Positions 34,787-44,069 are shown, numbered from the stretch's first letter. The stretch: DNA of 64,000 nt from Polaribacter glomeratus (GCF_002954665.1 NZ_MSCM01000002.1:530767-594766); one strand, 5' to 3'. Program-made: numbers and translations. The notes: generated from the letters alone by a model not told the origin.

Positions 34787-36040
34787 CTATTCGTCTAACT
34801 TTTTAAAGGCTACGCAAGCATTATGACCTCCAAAACCGAACGTATTACTCAAAGCTATTTTAATATCTCTTTTTTGAGGTTTATTTAGCGTAAGATTTAA
34901 TTCTGGATTAATATTCTCGTCTGCAGTAGTATGATTTATTGTTGGTGGCACAATACCATGTTGCATTGCTAAGATAACAGCAATAGATTCTATAGCACCC
35001 GCAGCACCCAATAAATGCCCTGTCATAGATTTTGTAGAATTTATATTAATATTCTTGGCATGTGCTCCAAAAACTTGAGAAATTGCTTTTAATTCTGCAA
35101 CATCACCTAAAGGAGTAGAAGTACCATGCGTATTAATATGATCTACATCTTCTGCTTTAATACCAGAATTTTCTAAACAGTTTTTCATTACTGCAATCAC
35201 TCCAATTCCTTCTGGATGTGGAGCCGTCATATGATACGCATCCGAAGACATACCGCCACCTATAACTTCTGCATAGATTTTAGCTCCTCTTGCTTTTGCA
35301 TGTTCATATTCTTCTAAAATAAGCGCACCTGCTCCTTCTCCTAAAACAAAACCATCACGTTCTGCGTCAAAAGGTCTAGAAGCTGTTTCTGGGCTTTCGT
35401 TTCTTGTAGATAAAGCGTGCATAGCATTAAAACCACCCATACCTGCAATAGTTATTGCAGCTTCAGAGCCACCAGTAACAATTACATCACAATAACCTAA
35501 TCGAATATAGTTTAAAGCATCTATCATTGCGTTTGCAGATGATGCACAAGCAGAAACTGTAGTATAGTTTGGTCCCATAAATCCGTTTTTAATGGAAATA
35601 TTACCAGGAGCAATATCTGCTATCATTTTTGGGATAAAGAAAGGGTTAAATCTTGGTGTTCCGTCTCCAGCTGCAAAGTTTAATACTTCGTTTTGAAAAG
35701 TTTCTAAGCCACCAATTCCTGCTCCCCAAATTACGCCAACGCGTAATTTGTTAATTTTGTCTAGGTCTAATTTAGAATCTGCAATCGCTTCATCGGAAGC
35801 AACCATTGCGTATTGCGTAAATCGGTCCATTTTACGAGCCTCTTTTCTTTCGATAAAATCTTCGACGTTAAAGTTTTTTAGCTCACATGCAAAACGAGTT
35901 TTGAACTTGGCAGCATCATAATACGTTACAGGCGCTGCTCCACTAACTCCGTTAATTAAGCTATTCCAATACTCTTCAATATTATTTCCTATTGGCGTTA
36001 ATGCGCCAAGTCCAGTAATTACTGCTCGTTTTAATTGCAT
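34787..36040 (-). CDS. fabF: 3-oxoacyl-[acyl-carrier-protein] synthase II
   Basis: A 417-residue condensing enzyme of fatty-acid elongation. The catalytic Cys lies in TVSACASSANAMIDA (about 163), with His in INTHGTSTPLGD and His in MTGHLLGAAGAIESI, and the C-terminal SNTFGFGGHNACVAF. Start MQLKRAVITGLGALTPIGNN is typical. Seven bases separate it from acpP upstream. Confidence 0.97.
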   Translation of the reverse strand: MQLKRAVITGLGALTPIGNNIEEYWNSLINGVSGAAPVTYYDAAKFKTRFACELKNFNVEDFIERKEARKMDRFTQYAMVASDEAIADSKLDLDKINKLRVGVIWGAGIGGLETFQNEVLNFAAGDGTPRFNPFFIPKMIADIAPGNISIKNGFMGPNYTTVSACASSANAMIDALNYIRLGYCDVIVTGGSEAAITIAGMGGFNAMHALSTRNESPETASRPFDAERDGFVLGEGAGALILEEYEHAKARGAKIYAEVIGGGMSSDAYHMTAPHPEGIGVIAVMKNCLENSGIKAEDVDHINTHGTSTPLGDVAELKAISQVFGAHAKNININSTKSMTGHLLGAAGAIESIAVILAMQHGIVPPTINHTTADENINPELNLTLNKPQKRDIKIALSNTFGFGGHNACVAFKKLDE

Positions 36041-36047
36041 ATAAAAA

Positions 36048-36284
36048 TTACTTTTTTGCTGCTTCTATATAGCTAACTGCTTGACCAACAGTTCCAATAT
36101 TTTCTGCTTGATCATCTGGAATTTGAATATCGAATTCTTTTTCGAATTCCATAATCAACTCAACAGTATCCAAAGAATCTGCTCCTAAATCGTTTGTGAA
36201 GCTAGCTTCTGTTGTTACTTCATTATCGTCTACGCCTAATTTGTCTACGATGATAGCTTTTACTCTTGATGCAATGTCTGACAT
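36048..36284 (-). CDS. acpP: Acyl carrier protein
   Basis: A 78-residue acidic helical protein. The phosphopantetheine attachment Ser lies in [16 protein letters not shown] (about residue 37). First gene of acpP-fabF-rnc. A TATTTTTG box (36324-36331 on the minus strand) about 40 bases upstream fits a Bacteroidota -7 element. Confidence 0.97.
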   Translation of the reverse strand: MSDIASRVKAIIVDKLGVDDNEVTTEASFTNDLGADSLDTVELIMEFEKEFDIQIPDDQAENIGTVGQAVSYIEAAKK

Positions 36285-36456
36285 AATTCTGTTTTTTTAA
36301 AAATTTAAATCGACGCAAAAATACAAATCTTATTAATTCTAACTAACTTTTTGCGTGTAAAATGATTACTAAAGATAAATAAAAAACTTTAATCTACTCT
36401 TAAAATAACCACAATGTTAATAATTATTCTTTTTTTTGTAGTCTAGATGTATAGTT

Positions 36457-37029
36457 ATGAGGCGTATTGTAGTTTTTGCTTCTGGTTCTGGAACGAACGC
36501 AGAAAATATTATAAAATTTTTTAATTCCACCAAAATTGCCAAAGTTACACAGGTACTCTGTAACAATGAACACGCCAAAGTTTTTGAAAGATGTAAAAGA
36601 CTAAATGTTAACTGTTTACTATTTAATAAAGAGCAGTTTTTAAAGGAAGATACCATCTTAAATATCTTAAAAGAGCAAGCAGACTACATTATTTTAGCTG
36701 GTTTTTTATGGAAAATTCCAACTAAAATTATTGAAGCTTTTCCAAAAAAAATCATTAACATTCACCCTGCATTGTTACCAAAATATGGCGGAAAAGGGAT
36801 GTACGGAATGAACGTTCACAAAGCTGTTAAAGAAAATAATGAAAAAGAAACAGGCATTACAATTCACTTTGTAAGTGAAAATTACGACGAAGGAGCCATT
36901 ATTTATCAGGCAAAAACAGCTTTAAATGAAAATGATACGCCAGAAACCATCGCAGAAAAGATTCATTTGCTAGAAAAAAGATATTTTTCTAGAATTATTG
37001 AGCGTGTAATTTTAGATGTTAATGAGTAA
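36457..37029 (+). CDS. purN: Phosphoribosylglycinamide formyltransferase
   Basis: A 190-residue folate-dependent enzyme of purine synthesis (GAR to FGAR). The motifs VFASGSGTNAENI (phosphoribosyl site), NIHPALLPKYGGKGMYG (catalytic Asn/His region) and GITIHFVSENYDEGAIIYQ are intact. Divergent from acpP; overlaps the RNase H gene by eight bases. Confidence 0.96.
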   Translation: MRRIVVFASGSGTNAENIIKFFNSTKIAKVTQVLCNNEHAKVFERCKRLNVNCLLFNKEQFLKEDTILNILKEQADYIILAGFLWKIPTKIIEAFPKKIINIHPALLPKYGGKGMYGMNVHKAVKENNEKETGITIHFVSENYDEGAIIYQAKTALNENDTPETIAEKIHLLEKRYFSRIIERVILDVNE

Positions 37030-37657
37030 AAAGAAATTTTATGTAGTTTGGCGAGGAAGAAAAACGGGTGTTTTTACTTCTTGGAACGTTTGTAAAAGAC
37101 AAATTGATGGTTTTGAAGGGGCACAATACAAATCGTTTGCTATTTTAGAGGAAGCCGAAATTGCATCCACTAAAAACTACGAACTTTATAAAGGCAAAAA
37201 CACAAAAACAGCTGTTTTATCATCCGTAGAAAAAGAAAAATTTGGCAAACCTATTTTAGAAAGCATTTCTGTGGATGCTGCTTGTGCTGGAAACCCAGGA
37301 AAAATGGAATATAGAGGTGTTTTTACACATAGTAAAAAACAAATTTTCTTAATGGGTCCTTTTCAAAAAGGGACAAATAATATTGGCGAATTTTTAGCTT
37401 TAGTGCACGGAATTGCGCTTTTAAAAAGCAAAAACAAAGAAGATATTCCTATTTATTCTGATTCTAAAATTGCCATGAGTTGGGTAAAACAAAAAAGGTG
37501 TAAAACCAATATGCATTTTGATGTTTCTAACAAAGACTTGTTAGATTTGATAAAAAGAGCCGAAAATTGGCTAAAAGAAAACACCTACAAAAACCCAATT
37601 TTAAAATGGGAAACGAAAGCTTGGGGAGAAATTCCTGCGGATTTTGGAAGGAAATGA
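37022..37657 (+). CDS. Viroplasmin-domain ribonuclease H
   Basis: A 211-residue RNase H of the flavobacterial type. The N-terminal viroplasmin/caulimovirus-like RNA:DNA-binding domain (KKKFYVVWRGRKTGVFTSWN) is followed by the nuclease domain with acidic residues in SVDAACAGNPGK, NIGEFLALVHGIALL and PIYSDSKIAMSWV. I chose ATG 37022 (MSKKKFYVVW) over 37016 because it matches the family start and overlaps the purN stop. The stop is TGA. Confidence 0.92.
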   Translation: MSKKKFYVVWRGRKTGVFTSWNVCKRQIDGFEGAQYKSFAILEEAEIASTKNYELYKGKNTKTAVLSSVEKEKFGKPILESISVDAACAGNPGKMEYRGVFTHSKKQIFLMGPFQKGTNNIGEFLALVHGIALLKSKNKEDIPIYSDSKIAMSWVKQKRCKTNMHFDVSNKDLLDLIKRAENWLKENTYKNPILKWETKAWGEIPADFGRK

Positions 37658-37674
37658 TTTTAGTTGGCAGTATT

Positions 37675-37702
37675 CAGTTATCAGTTATCAGTTATCAGTT
37701 AT
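37675..37702 (+). repeat. Tandem heptamer, four copies of CAGTTAT
   Basis: Four perfect head-to-tail copies lie in the 59-base spacer between two convergent genes. Such heptamer runs are common neutral spacer DNA in flavobacteria. Confidence 0.85.
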
Positions 37703-37716
37703 CAAGATTAATACAT

Positions 37717-40365
37717 CTACAAATTATAGCCTACAGAAATCATTACAATTCTTGGTAAAATAAAAGTTTTACTATCAGAAATTAAGTAATCAGTAAAACT
37801 ATTGCTTTGTTTAAATTGTGCATTAAATATATTTTGAGACGTCATTTTATAAGACCAACCAGAGTTTTCTTTTTTGTAAGATAGTGTTGCATTAGCAATT
37901 TCGTACACATTTTTTTGACCTAATGTTTTATTCTGATAATTGCTCTGTCTGTAATCGAAATTAAAAATAAATCCTTTTAAAAAATCGTAATCTATAATTA
38001 CAAATGGTTCTGTAGTTACAAATTTTGAGGTGTTTAAACTTGATGTAAATTTACCAACATCGGTTCTAATGCCTAGTTCAATTTTTGGGAAATTATCGAA
38101 CAAGGTTTCTACCGCAAATTCATAATCATACCCATTATTTTTATTGGTTTGTAGAGTAGTATTGATTTCTTGTATGTATGTTGCGTTGTTAAAACCAACA
38201 TCAAACTTATATTTTAATTCTTTAATGGTTTTTTCTAAATGGATATTTCCTCTAAGATCTTCGGATGGATTGTTAAACATTTTAACCGTTAAAAACTGAT
38301 TGATATCATTAAAATCTACTGTGCTTCTAACGCTTTTTATTTGTTTGTTGTAATTTAAATTTGCATGCAACATAATACCTCTGTACAAACTAAATCTACT
38401 AAAATAAGCTCTTGCAGCGTGATACAAATTGTTTTCTAAAGTTTCATTTCCTTTAAAAACGGAATTATACGATTGTAAATAAAAACGATCTGCAAATTTA
38501 CTAGCATCAGAAAAAGAAGTTTTTAAATTGTAATTCAGTTTTAATTTTTTTGATTTATTAAACTCAATATCGGCTAAAAAATCTGGTAGAACCACCCATT
38601 TATTATTTTCTAAATTAGTTTGGTTGGCTAAGTTCCAATTATAATTATGTACTTCTACACCTTGTTTTACAGTAAAAATACCGGTTCTAAATTTATAGTG
38701 CATTCCTAAAAACACATCGTTCAATTTAAAATTTAGGTCATTTCCAAATCCGCCATTAGCGAAATTATTTAGAGAACCATCATCTAAAGTTTGGCTGTCA
38801 TCAGTTAAAAAATCTTCGCTTATAAATTTATTCCCAACAGTTGTATAGATGTGATTGCTGTTGTTAATTTCCCAAAAATGTTTTAAAACAACATCTATAT
38901 TTTGTTCTTGATTATTTTTAAGCTGATGAATTCGTAATACATCTTGGCTGTTATCCGCAGGGATTAAACCTTGTAAAATTGGACTTTGTGTTTGCCAAAA
39001 AGCAGCATTATTATTTTTATCAAATACATAACTAAACACAGAAGAAAAGGTGTGTTTGTCATTTTGCCTTTTATGCCATTCTATATTTTGATTGATGTAG
39101 GTTGCTGTTAAATCTCTATCTGTAGCAATGGTATTTGTGTTTGCATTAATTAGAGAAACCAAACTATTGTTGTTGGTGTTATTGGTTCTTTTTACTTGAC
39201 TTCTTACATGCCATTTTTCTAAAGAGTTTGGTGTGTATTCTAAATTTAAATTACCGATACCTAATAAATTATCTGCAGTTATAGTATTGGTTCTTTGCTC
39301 TGTAAATGTGGTATATTCATTTACATTTTCTACAAAACTACTAGTGTTTGAGTTGCTAAAAATTGCATAGCCAGAAACATCTAATTTTTGCGTGGCTACT
39401 TTTGTAATGTTAATTGCACCAAATTTTTGCTTGCTACTTACCACATCATTGCTCTCCATAAATTGAGAAAAATCGCCACCTTTCCAACTAAAATTACTGC
39501 TAAAAATGGCATTTATTCCTCCAGAAAAACTCATATAATCTTTAAACGTAAATGTTTTTTCGCCAATATTATTGCTATTTCCTATAAAATTTACATTGGT
39601 TTTGGGCGAATAATAAAACAAATTAGCACTAGTTTTATAAAACTCTTTATTGCCTTTACCAGCTTCTACATCACCAAAAACAAAACGTTTTTTATCTTCT
39701 TTTAGCTGAATATTCATTGCCATTTCATCAGAATCTGTTAATCCTTTTAAAAATGCAACCTCGTTATAATTGTCAATCACTTGCACATTACCAATAGCAT
39801 TTGCAGGAATATTATCTACTGCTAATTTAGAATTACCTCCAAAAAACTTTTTGCCATCTACTAACATGGTTGTAACTTTTTTACCTTGTACAGTTACGCC
39901 TCCGTTTTTATCTACTTCTACTCCAGGTAATTTTTTAAGTACATTTTTTAATTTACGTTCTGAACCATCTGTAAATTTATCTGTTTTATAAGTGGTAGTA
40001 TCTCCACGAACTGTAACTGGCATTTCTATAATTACCTCATCTAATTGCTCTGAAGATTGCTGTAACGTAAAGTTTTTAGTAGCAGCTTTTAAAGCTATAA
40101 ACTGGTATTCTATGGGTTTGTAGCCTAAATAAGAAATACTAATAGTTATAGTATCTCCATGCGCTAACAACAACTTATAATAACCTTCGTTATCTGTTAT
40201 TGCAAATTGCAAATTTTTAGAAACGTCTTTGGGTTTTGCAATTACATTTGCATAGGGCAAAGGGTTTTGTAAACTGTCTTTTACTGCCCCAGAAAGTGTT
40301 ATTTTTTGGGAGAAGGTTGTTGTTGATATAGCAAATAGAAAGATAAATAGGAGGTTTTTTTTCAT
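37717..40365 (-). CDS. TonB-type outer-membrane beta-barrel protein with carboxypeptidase-like N-domain
   Basis: An 882-residue protein. Signal peptide (FIFLFAISTTTFSQ), carboxypeptidase-regulatory-like beta-sandwich (about 20-105, LSGAVKDSLQNPLPYANVIA), a plug-like domain (about 110-215, LKNVLKKLPGVEVDKNGGVT and MLVDGKKFFGG), then a barrel of some 650 residues ending ISVGYNL. No typical TonB box could be pinpointed. This subfamily is regularly found beside GLPGLI proteins. It is last in the unit peptide-GLPGLI-barrel (36 bases after the GLPGLI gene). Inferred role: transport across the outer membrane, perhaps of the peptide encoded upstream. Its N-terminus is duplicated at 42106-42330. Confidence 0.82.
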   Translation of the reverse strand: MKKNLLFIFLFAISTTTFSQKITLSGAVKDSLQNPLPYANVIAKPKDVSKNLQFAITDNEGYYKLLLAHGDTITISISYLGYKPIEYQFIALKAATKNFTLQQSSEQLDEVIIEMPVTVRGDTTTYKTDKFTDGSERKLKNVLKKLPGVEVDKNGGVTVQGKKVTTMLVDGKKFFGGNSKLAVDNIPANAIGNVQVIDNYNEVAFLKGLTDSDEMAMNIQLKEDKKRFVFGDVEAGKGNKEFYKTSANLFYYSPKTNVNFIGNSNNIGEKTFTFKDYMSFSGGINAIFSSNFSWKGGDFSQFMESNDVVSSKQKFGAINITKVATQKLDVSGYAIFSNSNTSSFVENVNEYTTFTEQRTNTITADNLLGIGNLNLEYTPNSLEKWHVRSQVKRTNNTNNNSLVSLINANTNTIATDRDLTATYINQNIEWHKRQNDKHTFSSVFSYVFDKNNNAAFWQTQSPILQGLIPADNSQDVLRIHQLKNNQEQNIDVVLKHFWEINNSNHIYTTVGNKFISEDFLTDDSQTLDDGSLNNFANGGFGNDLNFKLNDVFLGMHYKFRTGIFTVKQGVEVHNYNWNLANQTNLENNKWVVLPDFLADIEFNKSKKLKLNYNLKTSFSDASKFADRFYLQSYNSVFKGNETLENNLYHAARAYFSRFSLYRGIMLHANLNYNKQIKSVRSTVDFNDINQFLTVKMFNNPSEDLRGNIHLEKTIKELKYKFDVGFNNATYIQEINTTLQTNKNNGYDYEFAVETLFDNFPKIELGIRTDVGKFTSSLNTSKFVTTEPFVIIDYDFLKGFIFNFDYRQSNYQNKTLGQKNVYEIANATLSYKKENSGWSYKMTSQNIFNAQFKQSNSFTDYLISDSKTFILPRIVMISVGYNL

Positions 40366-40401
40366 AAAGTTTTTAATGTTTACTCTTGTAATTTTATACT
40401 T

Positions 40402-41127
40402 TTAATTACCAAAAACACTCTTTTTTGCTTTGTCCATAATTACTTCATATTCTTCTTTACTTACTCTTTTACCTCCTTTTGGTTCTTCAATTTTAATTAC
40501 TTCTTTAGGATTTAAAACTATTTTAGAGGCATTAAAAATTACATTTCCTATTTCTAACTCTAAAATTAAACCCGGTAAACCATATTCACCTTTTGGCCCA
40601 AAACCTAAAGGAATACTTGGAGTATACCAAGCAATTACTTTACCATTACTTCTTGTTGCTTTATAGGATTTATATCCATTTATGGTTTTTGTTTCTTGTG
40701 TTAATTGCCATTCTAAATAGGTATTATCAAAAATGAAACACTCCCCTAAAGCTTCGCAATCTTTTATTAAATAGGTTTTATTCTTATCGTTGAAATAGTA
40801 TTCTCTTTCACCACCACTAACTGTTTTTAAAACTCTTTGTCCTAAATCATTAATATCTACATCTAATTTATTTTCTACTACAAATAAAGCTTCTCCTTTA
40901 GAAAATGATATAGTAGAATTTATAGATTTTGTATATAGAAATACTTTGTCTAAAGATTCTATGACATTTTTATTTTTTATACTTTTTCTTTTATTCGTTA
41001 AATATTCATCTAATTTTTTACTGTTAATTTTAGATTTATAATAGATTATTCCTTCTGTTTTTTGCGCGTTTAGATTTGAGTACACAAAACAGAGAAGCAC
41101 TAATATGGTTATCGTTAATTTTATCAT
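40402..41127 (-). CDS. GLPGLI-family protein, module 1
   Basis: A 241-residue exported protein (signal peptide LTITILVLLCFVYSNLNAQ). It carries the family signature as EYGLPGLILELE (about 181-192), preceded by the conserved block WQLTQETKTINGYKSYKATR and AWYTPSIPLGFGPKG. A CEALGEC Cys pair lies near 124-130. The family (TIGR01200 as I recall) is of unknown function and is usually coupled to a carboxypeptidase-like outer-membrane barrel, as here. Probably periplasmic. It lies downstream of the peptide gene and an intervening hairpin. Confidence 0.85.
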   Translation of the reverse strand: MIKLTITILVLLCFVYSNLNAQKTEGIIYYKSKINSKKLDEYLTNKRKSIKNKNVIESLDKVFLYTKSINSTISFSKGEALFVVENKLDVDINDLGQRVLKTVSGGEREYYFNDKNKTYLIKDCEALGECFIFDNTYLEWQLTQETKTINGYKSYKATRSNGKVIAWYTPSIPLGFGPKGEYGLPGLILELEIGNVIFNASKIVLNPKEVIKIEEPKGGKRVSKEEYEVIMDKAKKSVFGN

Positions 41128-41141
41128 TTTTATATATTTAA

Positions 41142-41168
41142 AATGACTAGAGTAAAACTCTAGTCATT
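41142..41168 (-). terminator. Intercistronic hairpin/attenuator, module 1
   Basis: A perfect 12-bp stem AATGACTAGAGT / ACTCTAGTCATT with a three-base loop lies between the peptide gene and the GLPGLI gene. On the minus strand it is followed by TTTTAAATATATAAAAA. Its T-run is imperfect, so partial termination is likely: the peptide would be made in excess over the downstream proteins. Confidence 0.75.
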
Positions 41169-41185
41169 AATTAATTATTTATTTA

Positions 41186-41455
41186 TTAACATTGACGAGC
41201 TGCAATACAAGCTCCATAAAAATCTCTCCAAAGACCATATAGTTCACCATTTACACTTCTATCTTCAACGTCTTCGGAAAAAGCAAGTGCGCCAGCTCTA
41301 GCGTCACTATTACACTCGCTATAACAACCAAACTCTTCCACTACTTCAATAGCTACTTTTGTTGTTGGTAAAATTTCATCATTAGTAGCTGTTGCATTCA
41401 TAAAACTCATTCCTGTTGCTAGTACAAATACTAGACTTAATATTACTTTTTTCAT
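41186..41455 (-). CDS. Secreted Cys-hairpin peptide, module 1
   Basis: An 89-residue precursor. Signal peptide (MKKVILSLVFVLATGMSFMN, cleavage near A21-A23), an acidic pro-like segment (TNDEILPTTKVAIEVVEEFG), then a core with four Cys at 44, 48, 83 and 89 (C-x3-C, 34 residues, C-x5-C) ending in Cys. The core between the Cys pairs looks helical (ARAGALAFSEDVEDR, LYGLWRDFYGA). Two disulfides clamping a helix-loop-helix are likely. It is first in its transcription unit. I know no named family. A secreted signal or antagonist peptide is inferred from architecture only. Confidence 0.75.
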   Translation of the reverse strand: MKKVILSLVFVLATGMSFMNATATNDEILPTTKVAIEVVEEFGCYSECNSDARAGALAFSEDVEDRSVNGELYGLWRDFYGACIAARQC

Positions 41456-41650
41456 AATTCATCTGTTTTAAGGTATACTTGACTTTTATTTAGTATCAAG
41501 TACTATAAAAATTTTGTTTTTTGGAAGTTTTATTTTAAGAAAAACCCTCCAAAAACTTCTAGAAAAAAGCTTACTTTTGTAGCCTTCCTCTGTTTGTTGT
41601 TGTTTATTTACATAAGCAGCTGTTTTAAGTTGTACATTTATTTGCAAGAT

Positions 41651-41929
41651 TTTTATATTTCTTAATTCCGCAAGCGGAGGTTTTTTATTTTAAAATACTT
41701 TTTTAGAAACAACTGTTGTTTCCATAAAAATACAATCGATACATTTTTTTCGAGAATTCTTCTTGTTTTAGGATTCTAATAACAAGATTTTTAGCAATTT
41801 TCTCTTTATCGAATTTCAGAAATGTTTTTGGTTAAAAAAAATAAATAGCTTTCCATTTTGGACTAATGGTTTCTGGGGAGGCGGTTTTATACCTAAAAAC
41901 TAGTAGTCCAAAATGCAACGTGAAAAATG
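41651..41929. repeat. 278-bp repeat element A with inverted repeat
   Basis: More than 90 percent identical by eye to 43755-44032. It contains TCCGC-AA-GCGGA followed by a T-run (41667-41686, a plus-strand terminator-like hairpin). An 11-bp perfect inverted repeat ATTTTGGACTA / TAGTCCAAAAT (41855-41865 and 41904-41914) encloses the conserved 38 bases with CTGGGGAGGCGGTTTTATAC. It lies 196 bases upstream of peptide gene 1. No coding sequence is visible in it; the rest of 41456-42105 is AT-rich spacer. Confidence 0.85.
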
Positions 41930-42105
41930 AATTAAAATATTGATTATAAATATTTTACGTTAAAATAAAGTGTATATTATCACTTATTTTTTTACTTAAA
42001 ATTAGTATTTTATCAGGTAAAAAAACTTTTTTTGAGCTTACTTTTATGCTTGAGAACTTCTTTTTTTATGGTTTTTAAATAGAAATAACGAGATTTAAAT
42101 AACAT

Positions 42106-42330
42106 TTAAACAATAGTATCTCCTTGCGCTAACAACAATTTATAATAGCCTTCGTTATCTGTAATTGCAAATTGCAGGTTTTTAGAAACGTCTTTGGGTT
42201 TTGCAATTACATTTGCATAAGGCAAAGGGTTTTGTAAGCTGTCTTTTACAAAACCTGTTAAGGTTACTTTTTGGGAAAAAATAGCTGTTGAAAAAATTAA
42301 AATTGAAATAAATAGGAGGTTTTTTTTCAA
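42106..42330 (-). pseudogene. Truncated TonB-type barrel gene, module 2
   Basis: The 74 codons match the N-terminus of the barrel at 37717-40365 (signal peptide, then KDSLQNPLPYANVIAKPKDV and TDNEGYYKLLLAQGDTI) almost residue for residue, then end in V-stop. The plug and barrel are absent. The deletion explains why module 2 consists only of peptide and GLPGLI genes. Confidence 0.9.
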
Positions 42331-42556
42331 ATGTTAAATTATTTATGATTAATATATTTCATTAATTTTTTTTACAAGTAGTTTTAAAAATAATTGTAGA
42401 TAACAAAAAGGAGTTAAAAATGGATTTATACTAAATAAACTTTTAAGATTAAGTTGCTACTACTAACATATAAATGTAATAGAGTTTTTAATCAATATTT
42501 AATTACTGTATAAATATACTTTTTAGAATGTTTTAATCAGTTATAAATTTGCTAGA

Positions 42557-43282
42557 TCATTGCTTCTTATAAAAATCTGGCATTGCTTTTCTTGTTAAAG
42601 TTTTGAATTCTTTTTGAGTTAATTGTTTAACTTCTTTTGGTTTATCTATAATAATATTTTCAACAGGATTTAATTCAATTTTAATTGCTGTTATTTTAAA
42701 TGTATTTTTGTTTAATTCTAAAATTATCCCAGGTAAACCAAAATAATTCATTACTCCATATTGATATGGTATTTTTGGAGCATACCATGCCTCTAAATTA
42801 ATATTACCACTTTTTTGATTTTTTAAAACAGCTCTATAACATTCAAAACCTTGTATAGTTTTTGTTTCTTGCATAAGTTCCCATTTTGGCAAAATATTTT
42901 CTATTAAAAAACACTCATCTAATAAATAGCAATCAAATGTATTATTATTATAACCAGAAAATGAATTGGAAGTATAGTATTTTTTTTCACTACCAGCCAT
43001 TATGTGTGTTATATTTATTTTTTCATAATCATCTATTACCAATTTGTCGATTACATAATATTCAGATAATAAGTTGTTAAAATTTAAAATTACTTCTACA
43101 TCTTTAGCCTTTTTATAAATTTCATCAATATCATTTTTTATTTTGAAATTATTTTTTTCTTTGTTATCAATATTATCTAAAGCTTTTTTAGTGCTTGCTA
43201 TATATGTTATTCTACCCTCAATTTTTTGAGCAAAATTTGTGTATGAACAAAATAGTATAAGGCTTATAATATAATTTTTCAT
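42557..43282 (-). CDS. GLPGLI-family protein, module 2
   Basis: A 241-residue paralogue of the 40402-41127 protein, equally long but only about one third identical by eye. The signature is NYFGLPGIILELNKN (about 179-193), preceded by WELMQETKTIQGFECYRAVL and AWYAPKIPYQYG. The matching Cys pair is CYLLDEC (about 118-124). Signal peptide IISLILFCSYTNFAQ. It follows peptide gene 2 and its hairpin and once preceded the barrel gene now truncated at 42106-42330. Confidence 0.85.
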   Translation of the reverse strand: MKNYIISLILFCSYTNFAQKIEGRITYIASTKKALDNIDNKEKNNFKIKNDIDEIYKKAKDVEVILNFNNLLSEYYVIDKLVIDDYEKINITHIMAGSEKKYYTSNSFSGYNNNTFDCYLLDECFLIENILPKWELMQETKTIQGFECYRAVLKNQKSGNINLEAWYAPKIPYQYGVMNYFGLPGIILELNKNTFKITAIKIELNPVENIIIDKPKEVKQLTQKEFKTLTRKAMPDFYKKQ

Positions 43283-43301
43283 TATTTATTTTTTTAGAAA
43301 A

Positions 43302-43329
43302 ACCTACAACTTTCTTATAAGTTGTAGGT
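43302..43329 (-). terminator. Intercistronic hairpin/attenuator, module 2
   Basis: An 11-bp perfect stem ACCTACAACTT / AAGTTGTAGGT with a six-base loop, followed on the minus strand by TTTTTCTAAAAAAATAAAT. Same position as the hairpin of module 1, between peptide and GLPGLI genes, but unrelated in sequence. Confidence 0.78.
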
Positions 43330-43342
43330 CATTTAATTTATA

Positions 43343-43609
43343 TTAACAACCTCTTAAGCATCCAGTATAATACCTCATGTAAATATCCATATAAAATTGA
43401 TTGTCATTTGGATCATCTTCATTTCTTTCTGCAAAATCAACGACGAGTCCTCTAGCCCAGCCTACACAACGACTTGCACATCCAAAATCTTCTTCAATTT
43501 CAATAACTGGTTTTGTTATTGGCAAAAACTCATCATTAGCAGATGAAGCATTCATAAAACTTGTTCCTGTTGCTAGAACAAATACTAAAATTAAAAATAC
43601 TTTTTTCAT
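43343..43609 (-). CDS. Secreted Cys-hairpin peptide, module 2
   Basis: An 88-residue paralogue of the 41186-41455 peptide. The signal peptide (MKKVFLILVFVLATGTSFMN) and pro-like segment (ANDEFLPITKPVIEIEEDFG) are well conserved. The core is diverged but keeps Cys 44, 48, 84 and 88 (C-x3-C, 35 residues, C-x3-C) and ends in Cys. Shared core positions include A-R near 52-53, D-F-x-E, Y near 73 and R-x-Y-x-G/T-x-C at the end. Conserved leader with variable core is the pattern of secreted bioactive peptides; function is unknown. Confidence 0.75.
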   Translation of the reverse strand: MKKVFLILVFVLATGTSFMNASSANDEFLPITKPVIEIEEDFGCASRCVGWARGLVVDFAERNEDDPNDNQFYMDIYMRYYTGCLRGC

Positions 43610-43754
43610 AATTTAAAATTTGTAACCTATTTAAGGTTAGTTTGTTATTTTCTTTGAGTTTTTAGTTGATTGCACCAAATTAAAATTCTGTAAAAAATTG
43701 GTAGAAAAAAGCTTACTTAAATTGAGTTTCCTCTTCGTGCCTCATCGGAATGAA

Positions 43755-44032
43755 TTTTATATTTCTTAATTCCGCAAGCGGAGGTTTTTTGTTTTAAAAT
43801 ACTTTTTTAGAAACAAATGCTGTTTCCATAAAAATACAATCGATACATTTTTTGAGAATTCTTCTTGTTTTTAGGGCTCCAAAAATAAGAATGATAGCAA
43901 TTTTCTCTTTATCAAATCTCAGAAATGTTTTCGGTTAAAAAAAATAAATCGCTTTCCATTTTGGACTAATGGTTTCTGGGGAGGCGGTTTTATACCTAAA
44001 AACTAGTAGTCCAAAATGGAACGTGAAAAATG
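43755..44032. repeat. 278-bp repeat element B with inverted repeat
   Basis: Second copy of the element at 41651-41929, 146 bases upstream of peptide gene 2. The hairpin TCCGC-AA-GCGGA with T-run and the 11-bp inverted repeat (43958-43968 and 44007-44017) are both conserved. Its right end lies 37 bases before the start of the XRE regulator, so the inverted repeat sits where an autoregulatory operator would be. Confidence 0.85.
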
Positions 44033-44069
44033 GTTTTTTTGTGTTACTTTTGAGAGTTTAGAAAATAAA

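Noticed and set aside
37675..37702. CRISPR-like or iteron repeat
   Set aside because: Seven-base units directly head to tail with no spacers, in a short gap between convergent genes. Simple tandem repeat.
41651..44032. 278-bp repeat as a pair of insertion sequences or a MITE
   Set aside because: The inverted repeat is internal, not terminal. No target duplication or transposase was found, and both copies keep the same position relative to the peptide genes, fitting duplication of the whole module.
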